From Salinicola tamaricis (GTDB taxonomy: Bacteria; Pseudomonadota; Gammaproteobacteria; Pseudomonadales; Halomonadaceae): a DNA stretch of 64,000 nt. A program made the translations under genes and the position numbers. This document shows, in pieces, positions 1 through 11,356 of this stretch (its first letter is position 1; every line of letters starts with the position of its first letter). The DNA lies in the NCBI RefSeq assembly GCF_003006155.1, contig NZ_CP023559.1, positions 2,294,001 through 2,358,000 of the forward strand, given 5' to 3'. The notes beneath the pieces are model-generated. The model did no database searches. It had not been told where the DNA came from and saw only the letters and a program-made list of their open reading frames with translations.

Positions 1-1040
<1,040 letters not shown>

Positions 1041-1066
1041 TACCCGGGCTGCGTGCCCCCTCGACG

Positions 1067-1098
1067 ACCCCGGCAGCTCAGCGCTGCCGGGGTTTTTT
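1067..1098 (+). terminator. rho-independent terminator of rpoD
   Basis: A perfect 9-bp GC-rich stem (1068-1076 with 1084-1092) with a 7-base loop is followed by six T residues. It directly follows the rpoD stop codon. Confidence 0.92.
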
Positions 1099-1121
1099 CG
1101 TTGGCGCGGCGTACTCTCATT

Positions 1122-1187
1122 CCCACGCCCCACGCCCCACGCCCCACGCCCCACGCCCCACGCCCCACGCCCCACGCCCCACGCCCC
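1122..1187. repeat. 7-bp tandem repeat, nine units of CCCCACG
   Basis: The A residues fall at exact 7-base intervals from 1125 to 1181, giving nine almost perfect heptamers. The array lies between the rpoD terminator and the 3' end of the convergent porin gene. A simple array like this is prone to slippage, so copy number may vary between isolates or be wrong in the assembly. Confidence 0.9.
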
Positions 1188-1231
1188 GCGGACAGAGGAT
1201 AGGGGGCTCGGACTCCCACACGAGCCGCATG

Positions 1232-1257
1232 AAAAAGCCGCTGCGCGGGGCAGCGGC
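1232..1257 (-). terminator. rho-independent terminator of the porin gene
   Basis: On the minus strand an 8-bp perfect stem (1250-1257 with 1237-1244) with a 5-base loop is followed by five T residues. It lies about 45 bases after the porin stop codon. Confidence 0.88.
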
Positions 1258-1300
1258 AAACGATCGGGCAGTGGGGCATTCGCCCCGGAACCGGCGGTGT

Positions 1301-2419
1301 TCAGAAGTCGTAGCGCACCAGCAGGTCGGTCTCGTCGTGGCCGGTATCGCCGTTATCGGCCCGGCGCGAGTCGTCGAACTTGCGCTCCACTGCGAGGATC
1401 AGATTGTCGTCGAACAGCAGCCAGGCCGCGCCGGCGAGATAGAAGGCGCTGCGCGCGTCGGAGTCGCGATCCTCGAGGCGGTTGAAGCCGGTATAGAGCT
1501 GCACCGTGCCGGGGACCTGCTGTTTGACGTTGTAGAGCGCCACGCCCTCGTAGCCGCGGGCCTCGTCGACGATGCCGTCGCTGTTGGCGACACCCTTGAA
1601 GGCCTTGTCGCGAACCAGGTTGTGGTATTCGCCGGCGGTCAGCGCGAAGTACCAGTTACCCGGGGTCCAGCGTGCCGCGAGCAGGCCGGCGTCGACGTTC
1701 TCGTCGCGGTCGCTGCCGCCTTGGAGTTCGCCGTCGATCTCGCTGTGGGTGTAGGTCAGACCGAACGCCCAGTCGTCGCTCGGCTGATAGACCGCGGCAC
1801 CCTGGGCGGTGTACTTGCGCTCGAGGTCGACCAGATTGCCGCTGTAGCCCACCGAGCGGGGTACGTCGTTGCGCGAGGTCTGGTAGAGCACCCCCAGGGT
1901 CCAGTCGCCAAAGCGATTCTGATAGGAGATGGCGTTGTCGGGGCGGCCGTTACCGTCGAAGCCGCCGTCGCTGGAGGCGCCGTTGAAGCTGCCCTGGGCG
2001 GTGGCGCCGTTGTACCAGAACCAGTCGGTCCAGTAGGCGACCATGTTGTACCACAGCGAATACTGCTTACCGATCAGGATGGTGCCATAGTCATCGTTAC
2101 TGACACCGGCGTAGAGCAGGCGCTTGTAGTGGTTGTCGGTGCCATCCTCGAAGAAGGGGTCGAAGGCCCACTCGGCGCGGGCGATCGACGACCAGCCGTC
2201 GGCGAAGTTGTGTTCGTGGATCAGGCGTACGCGGGAGCCGGCATTGGTCGGGTCATGGTCGTCGTGGGTATCGTCGACGAAGCTGCTGCCGGCGGCAATA
2301 CGCCCGCTGAAGGTGAGCTTGTCCTGCGCGGTCTCGTAGAGCGTCAGAGCGAAGGCCGTTTGGCTGGCCAGCAGCGTGCCGGTAGCGAGAAGACTCGCCA
2401 TGAGGGTCTTGTTGTACAT
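1301..2419 (-). CDS. general outer-membrane porin
   Basis: A 372-residue outer-membrane protein with a typical signal peptide (MYNKTLMASLLATGTLLA, predicted cleavage after QTAFA, about residue 24). The mature part begins LTLYE and continues with short alternating polar/hydrophobic stretches expected of a 16-stranded beta barrel, ending in the aromatic RYDF that outer-membrane assembly recognises. A region near residues 60-130 (RVRLIHEHNFADGW, ARAEWAF, YAGVSNDDYGTILIGKQY) matches the Gram-negative porin family (OmpC/OmpF type). It likely forms a trimeric diffusion channel. It is acidic, as is common in halophiles. The frame is intact and the gene has its own terminator, so it looks monocistronic. 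Substrate selectivity cannot be read from the sequence. Confidence 0.9.
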   Translation of the reverse strand: MYNKTLMASLLATGTLLASQTAFALTLYETAQDKLTFSGRIAAGSSFVDDTHDDHDPTNAGSRVRLIHEHNFADGWSSIARAEWAFDPFFEDGTDNHYKRLLYAGVSNDDYGTILIGKQYSLWYNMVAYWTDWFWYNGATAQGSFNGASSDGGFDGNGRPDNAISYQNRFGDWTLGVLYQTSRNDVPRSVGYSGNLVDLERKYTAQGAAVYQPSDDWAFGLTYTHSEIDGELQGGSDRDENVDAGLLAARWTPGNWYFALTAGEYHNLVRDKAFKGVANSDGIVDEARGYEGVALYNVKQQVPGTVQLYTGFNRLEDRDSDARSAFYLAGAAWLLFDDNLILAVERKFDDSRRADNGDTGHDETDLLVRYDF

Positions 2420-2494
2420 GGTGAAGCGTTACCTATTTATTGTTGAAGGAAAAAGGGGTTCCCAAGTGAGCCAGGGAATTACCGGAGCCGGAGA

Positions 2495-2797
2495 TCAGGG
2501 CGCCTCGGTGGCCTGGCTGTCGAGGAACTCTTCGAGCGATAGCTGGCGGTCACCGTCGCGGTCGGCGGTGCCGAAGGCGCCCATCAGGTCGGCGTCCGAG
2601 CGTGCCTCGCTCGGGTCGATGACGCCGTCACCGTTCTTGTCGAGCTGATGGAATTGCGCGACCAGCGCCGGCGGCGCGCTGCCCTCCAGCTTGGCGCGCT
2701 CGAAGCTGCCGGCGCCGTCGCCGAACGGCAGCGTGTTCTGGCAGCCCGCCAGTGCCACCAGGATGGCGGCGCTCAAAAAACCTTGTGTCGTGGTCAT
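2495..2797 (-). CDS. small EF-hand lipoprotein
   Basis: A 100-residue secreted protein of unknown role. I chose the ATG at 2797 because GGGAG lies seven bases upstream and it gives a proper lipoprotein signal ending in the lipobox LAGC, with Cys19 as the lipid-modified residue. The rest is soluble and has two EF-hand loops: residues 53-64 (DKNGDGVIDPSE, canonical) and 79-90 (DRDGDRQLSLEE). Both keep acidic residues at positions 1, 3, 5 and 12, so calcium binding is likely. It is probably anchored to the outer membrane facing the periplasm. It lies upstream of the porin on the same strand, but no functional link is proven. Confidence 0.85.
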   Translation of the reverse strand: MTTTQGFLSAAILVALAGCQNTLPFGDGAGSFERAKLEGSAPPALVAQFHQLDKNGDGVIDPSEARSDADLMGAFGTADRDGDRQLSLEEFLDSQATEAP

Positions 2798-3016
2798 GGA
2801 TGTCTCCCTTGAAGGAGTGGATGAAGGGGTAAAACCCCGTTTTTCGCGCCGCAGTTGTCCGTGGCGCCTGCCACAGGGCAAGCGCGGCCAAAGTCGTTGT
2901 TGGGTGTCTGGGACCAATTAGATCCGGTGCGAACCGTCGTTTATTGTCAGCGTGTCTCTCCCGGGTCGAACGGCGGCGCCTATCCGATGGCGCCGCCGCT
3001 CACGCTCAGCGTCATC

Positions 3017-4619
<1,603 letters not shown>

Positions 4620-4786
4620 GCCGTGTCTCTCAGTGGGTTGATCGTCGACACATCGGCGAGCGAAGGCCAGCCGCGGCGAACAGACGTGAAGGTGCGGAGT
4701 TGATGGGTATTCAATGAGCAGCCTGAACGGCTGTTCAACGTTTGGATTCCGAGCACGGGCTGGTCGAGCGCAGGCATGTGTCCTCC

Positions 4787-5758
4787 TCAGCGGGTCTTGG
4801 GATCGAGGGCGTCACGCAGCCCATCGCCCAGGAAGTTGAGACAGAACAGCGTGGCCGCGAGGAAGAACGACGGCACCAGCAGCATCCAGGGTGCGCTCTC
4901 CATCATGTCGACGCCTTCGGAGATCAGTACCCCCCAGCTGGTCAGCGGCTCCTGCACGCCGAGCCCCAGAAACGACAGGAAGCTCTCGAGCAGGATCACC
5001 TTGGGCACGGTCAGGGTGACGTAGACGATCACCGGTCCGATGGCGTTGGGGATCAGATGTCGAGTGACGATCTTGCTGTCGCGCACGCCCAGGGCGTGGG
5101 CCGCCTCGATGAACTCGCGGCGCTTCAGGGCCAGAGTCTGGCCGCGCACGATACGCGCCATGTCGAGCCACTCCACCGCGCCGATGGCGGCGTAGATCAG
5201 GAAGATATTGCGCCCGAACACCACCATCAGCAGGATCACCAGGAACATGAACGGCAGCGAGTACATGATGTCGACGAAGCGCATCATCAGGCTATCGACC
5301 CGCCCGCCGAGATAGCCGGAGATGGCGCCGTAGAGGACCCCGATCACCAAGCTGACGAACGAGGCCACCAGCGCCACCGAGAGCGAGACTCGGCCGCCGT
5401 AGAGCACCCGGGTCAAGAGATCGCGGCCGTTGGCGTCGGTGCCCAGGTAGTGGGCATTTTCCAGCGTCGGGCCGGTGCCGAAGGCGTTCCAGTCGACCTC
5501 GGCCAGGCCCCAGGGCAGAAACCAGGGACCGGCGACGCACACCACCACGATGGCGATCAGCAGACCCAGGCTGGCCATCGCCGCGCGGTTCTGGGTCAGC
5601 CGGCGCCAGGCATCCTTGGCCAGGCTTTCGCCCACTGGTGCGTCCGCGGCGCGCGGGTCAGGCGTGGGGTCCGGTCCCGGCGGCGGATTGGGGCCGCCGG
5701 CGGGCAGCGGGGCGGCGTTGTCGCGTGCGCCGCTATAGGGCTTGGCGTCGGATGTCAT
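4787..5758 (-). CDS. oppC: oligopeptide ABC transporter permease OppC
   Basis: A 323-residue inner-membrane permease, intact. After an unusually proline-rich cytoplasmic N-terminus (about 45 residues) comes SLAKDAWRRLTQNRAAM, typical of OppC, then a first membrane helix near residues 62-80. A long periplasmic loop with HYLGTDANGRDLLTRVLYG follows, then five more helices. The ATPase-coupling EAA motif is EAAHALGVRDSKIVTRHLIP. It pairs with OppB to form the channel. The start at 5758 lies 70 bases after the oppB stop, and the ATPase gene follows after a 167-base gap that has no clear terminator. Confidence 0.93.
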   Translation of the reverse strand: MTSDAKPYSGARDNAAPLPAGGPNPPPGPDPTPDPRAADAPVGESLAKDAWRRLTQNRAAMASLGLLIAIVVVCVAGPWFLPWGLAEVDWNAFGTGPTLENAHYLGTDANGRDLLTRVLYGGRVSLSVALVASFVSLVIGVLYGAISGYLGGRVDSLMMRFVDIMYSLPFMFLVILLMVVFGRNIFLIYAAIGAVEWLDMARIVRGQTLALKRREFIEAAHALGVRDSKIVTRHLIPNAIGPVIVYVTLTVPKVILLESFLSFLGLGVQEPLTSWGVLISEGVDMMESAPWMLLVPSFFLAATLFCLNFLGDGLRDALDPKTR

Positions 5759-5828
5759 TGGCGGCCTCCCTGTGGTTGTCGTGATGGGATGGGCGTGAAG
5801 GAGCTGTCGTGAAGTACAGGGTCATGGC

Positions 5829-6757
5829 TCAGTCGTCGTAACGAATTTGCGGGTCGAGCGCGGAATAGAGCAGATCGACGATCAGGTTCATCAGTACGAT
5901 CAGCACGCCGTAGAAGACCACGGTGCCCATCACCAGGGTGTAGTCGCGATTGAGCGCCCCCTGCACGAAATAGCGACCGATGCCGGGGATGCCGAAGATC
6001 TGCTCGATCACCACCGAGCCGGTGATGATCCCGGCGATCGCCGGGCCGAGGTAGGAGACCACCGGCAGCATCGCCGGGCGGATGGCGTGACGCCAGATCA
6101 CTTCGCGTTCGGAGAGCCCCTTGGCGCGGGCGGTGCGGATGAAGTGGCTGCCCAGGGTCTCGATCATGCTGGCGCGCATCATGCGCGCGATGTAGGCGAT
6201 CTGCTGGATCGACAGCGCCACCACCGGCAGCACCAGGTTGGGGCCAGGCGCCGCCGTTCCAGCCGCCGGCAGGCAGCCACGCCAGCAGCACGCCGAAGAC
6301 TAGGGCGAAGATCGGCGCGATGACGAAATTGGGCACCGCAATGCCGGTCAGCGCCGTGCCCATGACCAGATAGTCGACGGTGGAGTTGCGCCTGATCGCC
6401 GCGGCGATCCCCAGCGGCAGGCCGATCATCAAGGCCAGCAGGATCGCCAGCCCGCCGATCTCCAGGCTCACCGGGAAGCCCTGCATGATCAGCTCGGTGA
6501 CGCTGAAGTCCTTGTACTTGAACGAGGGCCCGAAATCGCCTTTGGAGCAGATTGCCCATGTAGCGCAAATACTGCATCGGCAGCGGCTCGTCGAGATGGT
6601 AGGCCGCCTTGAGGTTGGCCTCGATCTCCGGCGGCAGCTGGCGCTCGCCGTCGAACGGCCCGCCCGGGGCCACCCGCATCAGGAAGAACGAGATGGTGAT
6701 CACGATCAGCAGCGTGGGGATCGCCATCAGCAGCCGCTTGAGGGTGTAGCTCAACAT
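5829..6757 (-). CDS. oppB: oligopeptide ABC transporter permease OppB, two frame breaks
   Basis: Inner-membrane permease of about 309 residues when restored. It starts MLSYTLKRLLMAIPTLLI and continues with SFFLMRVAPGGPFDGER, close to E. coli OppB. The middle has GLPLGIAAAIRRNSTVDY, and the C-terminal half has TARAKGLSEREVIWRHAIRP (coupling motif) and GIPGIGRYFVQGALNRDYTL. The frame is lost at a TTT run (6541-6543) and a GGGG run (6240-6243). In each case removing one base restores family sequence exactly, so both look like homopolymer insertions. Together with OppC it forms the membrane channel. Confidence 0.92.
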
Positions 6758-6803
6758 GCCGGGGCACCTCGCGGCGCGCATGGCGGGGTCTGGGCATCGA
6801 TCA

Positions 6804-8382
6804 TCAGTCGCGCTCCTCGAGATAACGCAGCGGGTGGACGTCCATCGGGTTGCTCTGCCAGCCGCCGAGCCTAGGCGAGACCAGATGCACGGAAACGTAG
6901 TCGTAGAGCGGCAGCAGGGCGTAGTCATCGAGCAGCCGCTGCTGCGCCTGGGTCAGGGTGCGCTGGCGCGTCGCCGGGTCGAGCTCGCCGGTGCTTCTGG
7001 CCACCAGGGCGTCATACTCGGCGTCGTGATAGCCGCTGGCGCGGCTGGCTGAGCCGTTGTCGGCGTAGGAGCCGAGGAAATCGAACGGGTCGTTGATCGT
7101 CGCCACCATGCCGTAGCGGGCGACCTCGAACTTGCCCTGGCGAATGGTGGCGTAGTGCACCGCGGCCTCCGAGTTGACCAGCGCGACCTCGACCCCCAGC
7201 GGCTTCCACATCGCCGCCACCGCTACCGCGATCTTCTTGTGATCCTCGAGGGTGTTGTAGTTGAGCGTCAGCCGCAGCGGATGATCGGGGCCGTAGCCGG
7301 CCGCTTTCATCAGCTGCCGGGCGCGGGTCAGGCGGGCTTCCATCGGCATGTCGGCGAAGGCCATCTGGCCGCTCGGCGCGTTGGCGGTGCCGCGCGGCAC
7401 GAACCAGGTCGAGGGCGTCTGCCCCTGGCCCAGGATCTGGCCGGTGATCACCTTGCGGCGCACTGCCAGGTTGAGTGCTTCGCGCACGCGACGGTCGGCC
7501 AGCGGCTGGCCGTCGTGCAGGTTGAACATGTAGAAGTACTCCGCCGTCAGCGGGCCCACACGCAGCGCGTCCGCCAGATTCTGCTTGGCCCAGGCGAAGC
7601 GCGACGATGGCACGCTGGAGTAGGCGATATCCATCTCGCCGGTGCGGAAACGGTTGAGCGCCGAGCCGGCGTCGTCGATCGGGTAGAAGGTGGCCTGATC
7701 CAGGGCGACGTTCTGGGCAGCATGGAAGTGCGGGTTCTTGGCGATCACGATGCGCGCCTGGGGCTGCCATTCGCTCAGGGTGAAGGCGCCGCTGGAGACC
7801 GTCTTGCCCGGCTCGACCCAGTGCTCGCCGGCGGCCTCGATGGCGTGTGCCGGCAGTGGCGCCGCTTCGGTCATCGCCAGCGCTTGCAGGAACCAGGCGG
7901 TGGGCTGGGTCAGGTGGATCTTCAGCGTGTGGGCATCCGGCGTCTCCACGCCCAGGCTTGCCGGGTCCGCCTCGCCGGCGTTGATCGCCCGCGCGCCGAC
8001 GATGGGGTAGTAGAGGTTGGCGTTATGATTGGCGATGGCCGGTTCGAGCACCCGACGCAGGGCGAACGCCGCGTCCTCGGCGGTGATCGGTTCGCCATCG
8101 GACCATTCGGCATCGCGCAGGTGAAAGGTGTAGGTCTTGCCGTCGGCGCTGATCTCCCAGCGCTCGGCGCCCCGGTACCAGACTGCCGTCGGCGGCATAG
8201 GTGACCAGCCCCTCGAACAGCGCGCGGGTGATGCGCGTCTCCCAGGTGCCGTTGGTCTTCTGCGGGTCGAGGGTGCCTGGCTCGGCGTTGTTGGCGATAT
8301 TGACGCTGAAGGCCTGGGCCGAGCTGGCCAGGGCGCCGAGCGCGAGTCCGCCGAGGGCGGCAATGAGTTGTCGTGAAAGCAT
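6804..8382 (-). CDS. oppA: periplasmic oligopeptide-binding protein, OppA paralogue 1, one frame break
   Basis: About 525 residues, family 5 extracellular solute-binding protein (OppA/MppA). The signal peptide is MLSRQLIAALGGLALGALAS with cleavage after AQA, followed by NNAEPGTLDPQKTNGTWE. Family motifs include YTFHLRDAEWSDGEPITAED, VSSGAFTLSEW, RVREALNLAVRRKVITGQIL and AAMWKPLGVEV. The frame breaks in a CCCC run (8170-8173), where dropping one base gives VPGAERWEISADG, matching the paralogues. It is the binding protein nearest oppB (46 bases) and the most likely direct partner of the channel. It differs most from the other three copies (GQ-rich lid, SHRLY-type motifs absent). Confidence 0.88.
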
Positions 8383-8443
8383 CGTCTTGGCGTTCTTGTT
8401 GGGCCGCCGCGCGGATCATCGCTCTCCGGCGGCGGGGTGAATG

Positions 8444-10039
8444 TCAGTCGTCGCGGGAAAGCCAGCGCGACAGATGGCGATTGAGCGCGTTGTCCTGCCA
8501 GCCCGACAGGTTGGGGGCGACCAGGTTGCGCGAGACGTCGACGTAGATCGGCGCCATGGCGTAGTCGCCCAGGGCCTGGCGCTCGGCCTGTTCGAGCAGC
8601 TGCTGGCGGGCATCGGCGTCGATCTCCTGGCTGGCCGCGCGCATCAGCGCGTCGAACGCCGGGCTGCGATAGCCGCCGTAGTTCTTGGGCGCATCGCTCT
8701 GCAGGATGCCGAGGAAGTTGCTGGCGTCGTCGAAGTCGGCGACCCAACTGGCACGGCCCACGTCGAAGTTGCCGTTGGCAAGCTCGGCATAGTGGACCGC
8801 GCCCTCGGCGTTGATCAGCTGCGTCTTCACCCCCAGCGGCTGCCACATCGCCGCCAGTGCTACGGCGATGCGCTTGTTGGCCTCGGTGGTGGAGTAGCGC
8901 AGGGTCAGTTCGAGCGGGTGATCCGGGCCGTAGCCGGCGTCTTCGAGCAGGCTCCTGGCCTGAGCGATCCGCTCATCTCTCGGCCTGTCCAGGCCGGGCA
9001 TGCGCTGGGCGTCGTAGTGGGCGACGCCGCCGGGAACGAAGCCGCTGGCCGGGGCGACCACGCCACCCATGATCTGCTGGGCGATCACGTCGCGGCGGAT
9101 GGCCAGATTGAGCGCCTCGCGCACACGCTTGTCGGCCGTCGGATGGCCATCGCGCTGGTTGAGCGCGAAGTAGTAGTTGGCGAGTTGCGGCGCCAGATGG
9201 ACGGCGTCGGGCAGGTTGTCTTGCAGCCACTGATAGCGATCCGGCGAGAAGTCACGGACGATATCCAGGCCCCCGGCGCGGAAGCGCTGCAGCGCGGCGC
9301 TGCGATCCTCCACCGGGTAGTAGTCGACGCCATCGAGGGTGACTTCGGCGGCAGCATGGAACTCGGGGTTCTTGCGTGCCGCGATATGGTCGTGGGAGAC
9401 CCACGATGTGGGGGTGAAGGCGCCGTTGGTGACGATGTGGTCCATCTGGGTCCAGGCATCGCCGTAGCGCTCGACCACGTGGGCCGGCACCGGTGAGGCG
9501 GCGATATGCGCCAGCAGCGTGGTGAAGTAGGGCGTAGGGCGCTCGAGGGTGATCTGAAGCGTCTTGGCGTCGACCGCGACGACGCCCAGCGGTGGTGCGT
9601 CGGTGGCGCCCTTGGTGCGCGCTTCGGCGCCGCGGATGGGGTAGAACAGATTGGCGTAGACGGCACCGTTGGCCGGGTCGAACAGGCGCTGGAAGGCAAG
9701 CACGAAGTCCGCCGCCACCACCGGCTGGCCGTCCGACCAGTCGGCATCGTCACGCAGGTGAAAGGTGTAGGTCTTGCCGTCGTCGCTGACTTCCCAGCTG
9801 CGGGCGACGCCGGGGACATAGTGACCGGCCGGGTCGAGGGTGACCAGCCCCTCGAACAGATCGCCCAGCACGTCGTTCTCCCAGGTGGTACCGCCGATGC
9901 GCGCGCTGTCCAGCGAGGCGGGCTCACCCTGGATGCCGATGGCCAGTGTCGCTGCCGCGACCGGGGCGGAGAGCGACAGTGCCCCCAGCAGCAGCGGGAG
10001 GCAGCGGGCCGTGAAACGGCGTGTGCGTGAATCGAACAT
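8444..10039 (-). CDS. oppA: periplasmic oligopeptide-binding protein, OppA paralogue 2
   Basis: An intact 531-residue OppA-family binding protein, and the reference copy for judging the three broken paralogues. The signal peptide is within MFDSRTRRFTARCLPLLLGA..., cleaved around PVAA-ATLAIG. Conserved blocks are GIQGEPASLDSARIGGTTWE, VLGDLFEGLVTLDPAGHYVP, YTFHLRDDADWSDGQPV, HIVTNGAFTPTSWVSHDHI, KRVREALNLAIRRDVIAQQI and NYGGYRSPAFDALM. It captures peptides in the periplasm and delivers them to OppBC. It lies 61 bases upstream of paralogue 1 on the same strand. A palindrome-rich tandem repeat lies on its upstream side. Confidence 0.92.
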   Translation of the reverse strand: MFDSRTRRFTARCLPLLLGALSLSAPVAAATLAIGIQGEPASLDSARIGGTTWENDVLGDLFEGLVTLDPAGHYVPGVARSWEVSDDGKTYTFHLRDDADWSDGQPVVAADFVLAFQRLFDPANGAVYANLFYPIRGAEARTKGATDAPPLGVVAVDAKTLQITLERPTPYFTTLLAHIAASPVPAHVVERYGDAWTQMDHIVTNGAFTPTSWVSHDHIAARKNPEFHAAAEVTLDGVDYYPVEDRSAALQRFRAGGLDIVRDFSPDRYQWLQDNLPDAVHLAPQLANYYFALNQRDGHPTADKRVREALNLAIRRDVIAQQIMGGVVAPASGFVPGGVAHYDAQRMPGLDRPRDERIAQARSLLEDAGYGPDHPLELTLRYSTTEANKRIAVALAAMWQPLGVKTQLINAEGAVHYAELANGNFDVGRASWVADFDDASNFLGILQSDAPKNYGGYRSPAFDALMRAASQEIDADARQQLLEQAERQALGDYAMAPIYVDVSRNLVAPNLSGWQDNALNRHLSRWLSRDD

Positions 10040-10150
10040 GATCGAGTCCTTGTGTTGTTATGCGAGGCGCAGCGTTCGCGGCTGCACCGCCCGGGCGCGT
10101 GGTATGGACGCCTTACCCGTCTCGATCCTATGTCATCCCGGAGAGGCCGG

Positions 10151-10375
10151 CACTCGATAGCGCTGGGGCTCTCTATCGATACAGCGCTGAGGGCTCTCTG
10201 TAACAGCGCTGAAGGCTCTCTATCGATACAGCGCTGAGGGCTCTCTGTAACAGCGCTGAAGGCTCTCTATCGATATAGCGCTGAGAGCTCTCTATCGATA
10301 TAGCGCTGAGAGCTCTCTATCGATATAGCGCTGAGGGCTCTCTATACATACATCGCTGAGGGCTCTCCGGGGTCT
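10151..10375. repeat. palindrome-rich tandem repeat, nine units of about 22-25 bp
   Basis: The core AGCGCT recurs at 10159, 10183, 10205, 10230, 10252, 10277, 10302 and 10327, with a degenerate copy at 10352. Spacings are 24, 22, 25, 22, 25, 25, 25 and 25. Each unit is built from small palindromes: AGCGCT, GAGAGCTCTC or a one-base variant, and in most units TATCGATA. Two units have the alternative spacer CTGTAACA. It fills most of the 352-base gap between oppA paralogue 2 and the NlpC/P60 gene; the remainder (10040-10150) holds the upstream region of oppA paralogue 2. Spacers are far too short and too similar for a CRISPR. Confidence 0.9.
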
Positions 10376-10391
10376 GCTTGCGGCGGCTTAC

Positions 10392-11325
10392 TCAGTCGAG
10401 GTGGCGGCGTACCGCACACAACTGCTCGGCATAGTGGCTGCCGCTGAGCCGGCGGCGCTCGACGCGGGCGTTGTTGGTCGGCGCGTGTAGCAGGGTGTCG
10501 TCACCCAGATAGAGCCCCACGTGGTCGACCACCGGGCGCCCGCTGGCATCCGGCTTCTCGAAGTAGAGCAGGTCGCCGGCGCGGCGTGCCTCCAGAGCCA
10601 CCCGCGTGCCGCTGGCGAGCTGATCGCCGGCGTCCCGCGGCAGCGCGATCCCGACCGCCGCGAATAAGCTATGCACCAGCCCCGAGCAGTCATAGCCGAA
10701 GCTCGAATTGCCGCCCACAGATAGCGCAGCCCCTCGAAGCGTTGGCCCAGCCGGGCCAGGGTGGCGGCATCCGCGGGCTGCGGGGTCTCCGCCAGCCGTA
10801 CGCTGTCGCGCGGCAGCCAGCCACGGCCCAGCGGTGACATCACCTCGACCCGTGTCGCCGTCACGGTCAGCCGACGCAGCCGGGTCATAAAGCTCAGTGC
10901 CAGCCGGTCGGCCTCGGGCCGGCCGCGTTGCGGGGATGTCATCACCAGCTCGGTGCACGGCGCCGTGACTACCACCTCACCCTCGATTTCACCCTCGCCC
11001 TCGTCGACGTTCTCGCGAGCTGCGCTGCCGGCAGCCAGCCGGGGTAGCCGCGCGGATCGAGGGTGCTCGCTTGGCTCGGCACCACCACCCGGCACCACTC
11101 ACGGCCGGCGGCGTCGATGGTGCGTTCGAGCACCGTCACTGGGGTATCGAACAGCACCTGGCTGACCAGCAATTTGTCGCGGCACAGCGCCAGGCGGGTG
11201 TCGTCATCGAGTGCCGCCAGCCAGCGCTCGAGCTGGACCGGCGCCGCCAGCGCCGAGTCATCGATGGGGCGGACGGCCTGCGGTGAGCGCCACAGGCCGG
11301 CGACGGAGACGGCGATACGCGGCAT
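10392..11325 (-). CDS. SH3-domain NlpC/P60 cell-wall peptidase (YkfC-like), two frame breaks
   Basis: About 310 residues when restored. The N-terminal part (MPRIAVSVAGLWRSPQ..., VSQVLFDTPVTVLER, GYPGWLPAAQLAR) and the next part (VEVMSPLGRGWLPRDSV) look like two bacterial SH3 domains. The C-terminal NlpC/P60 domain has the catalytic cysteine in YLWGGNSSFGYDCSGLVHSL, the histidine in VVDHVGLYLGDDTLLHAPTN and the GDLLYF strand. The family hydrolyses gamma-D-glutamyl-meso-diaminopimelate or related bonds in muropeptides. No signal peptide is visible, so it is probably cytoplasmic, like Bacillus YkfC, which trims imported murein peptides. Frame breaks: near 11016 (net -1) and in a CCC run at 10714-10716 (one base missing). 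It lies inside the peptide-importer cluster. Confidence 0.88.
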
Positions 11326-11356
11326 GCTCGGTTCCCCCGGTGCGGCGCGCGTGCGC

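Noticed and set aside
2971..2997. GGCGGCGCC / GGCGCCGCC hairpin as a terminator of the peptide ATPase gene
   Set aside because: The stem is strong but has no T tract on the minus strand and is just as likely chance in GC-rich DNA.
4742..5812. 356-codon open frame on the plus strand opposite oppC
   Set aside because: Shadow frame with low-complexity His/Gln/Asp composition; oppC is unambiguous on the other strand.
10151..10375. Possible CRISPR array
   Set aside because: Units of 22-25 bp are contiguous and nearly identical throughout, with no unique spacers and no cas genes nearby.
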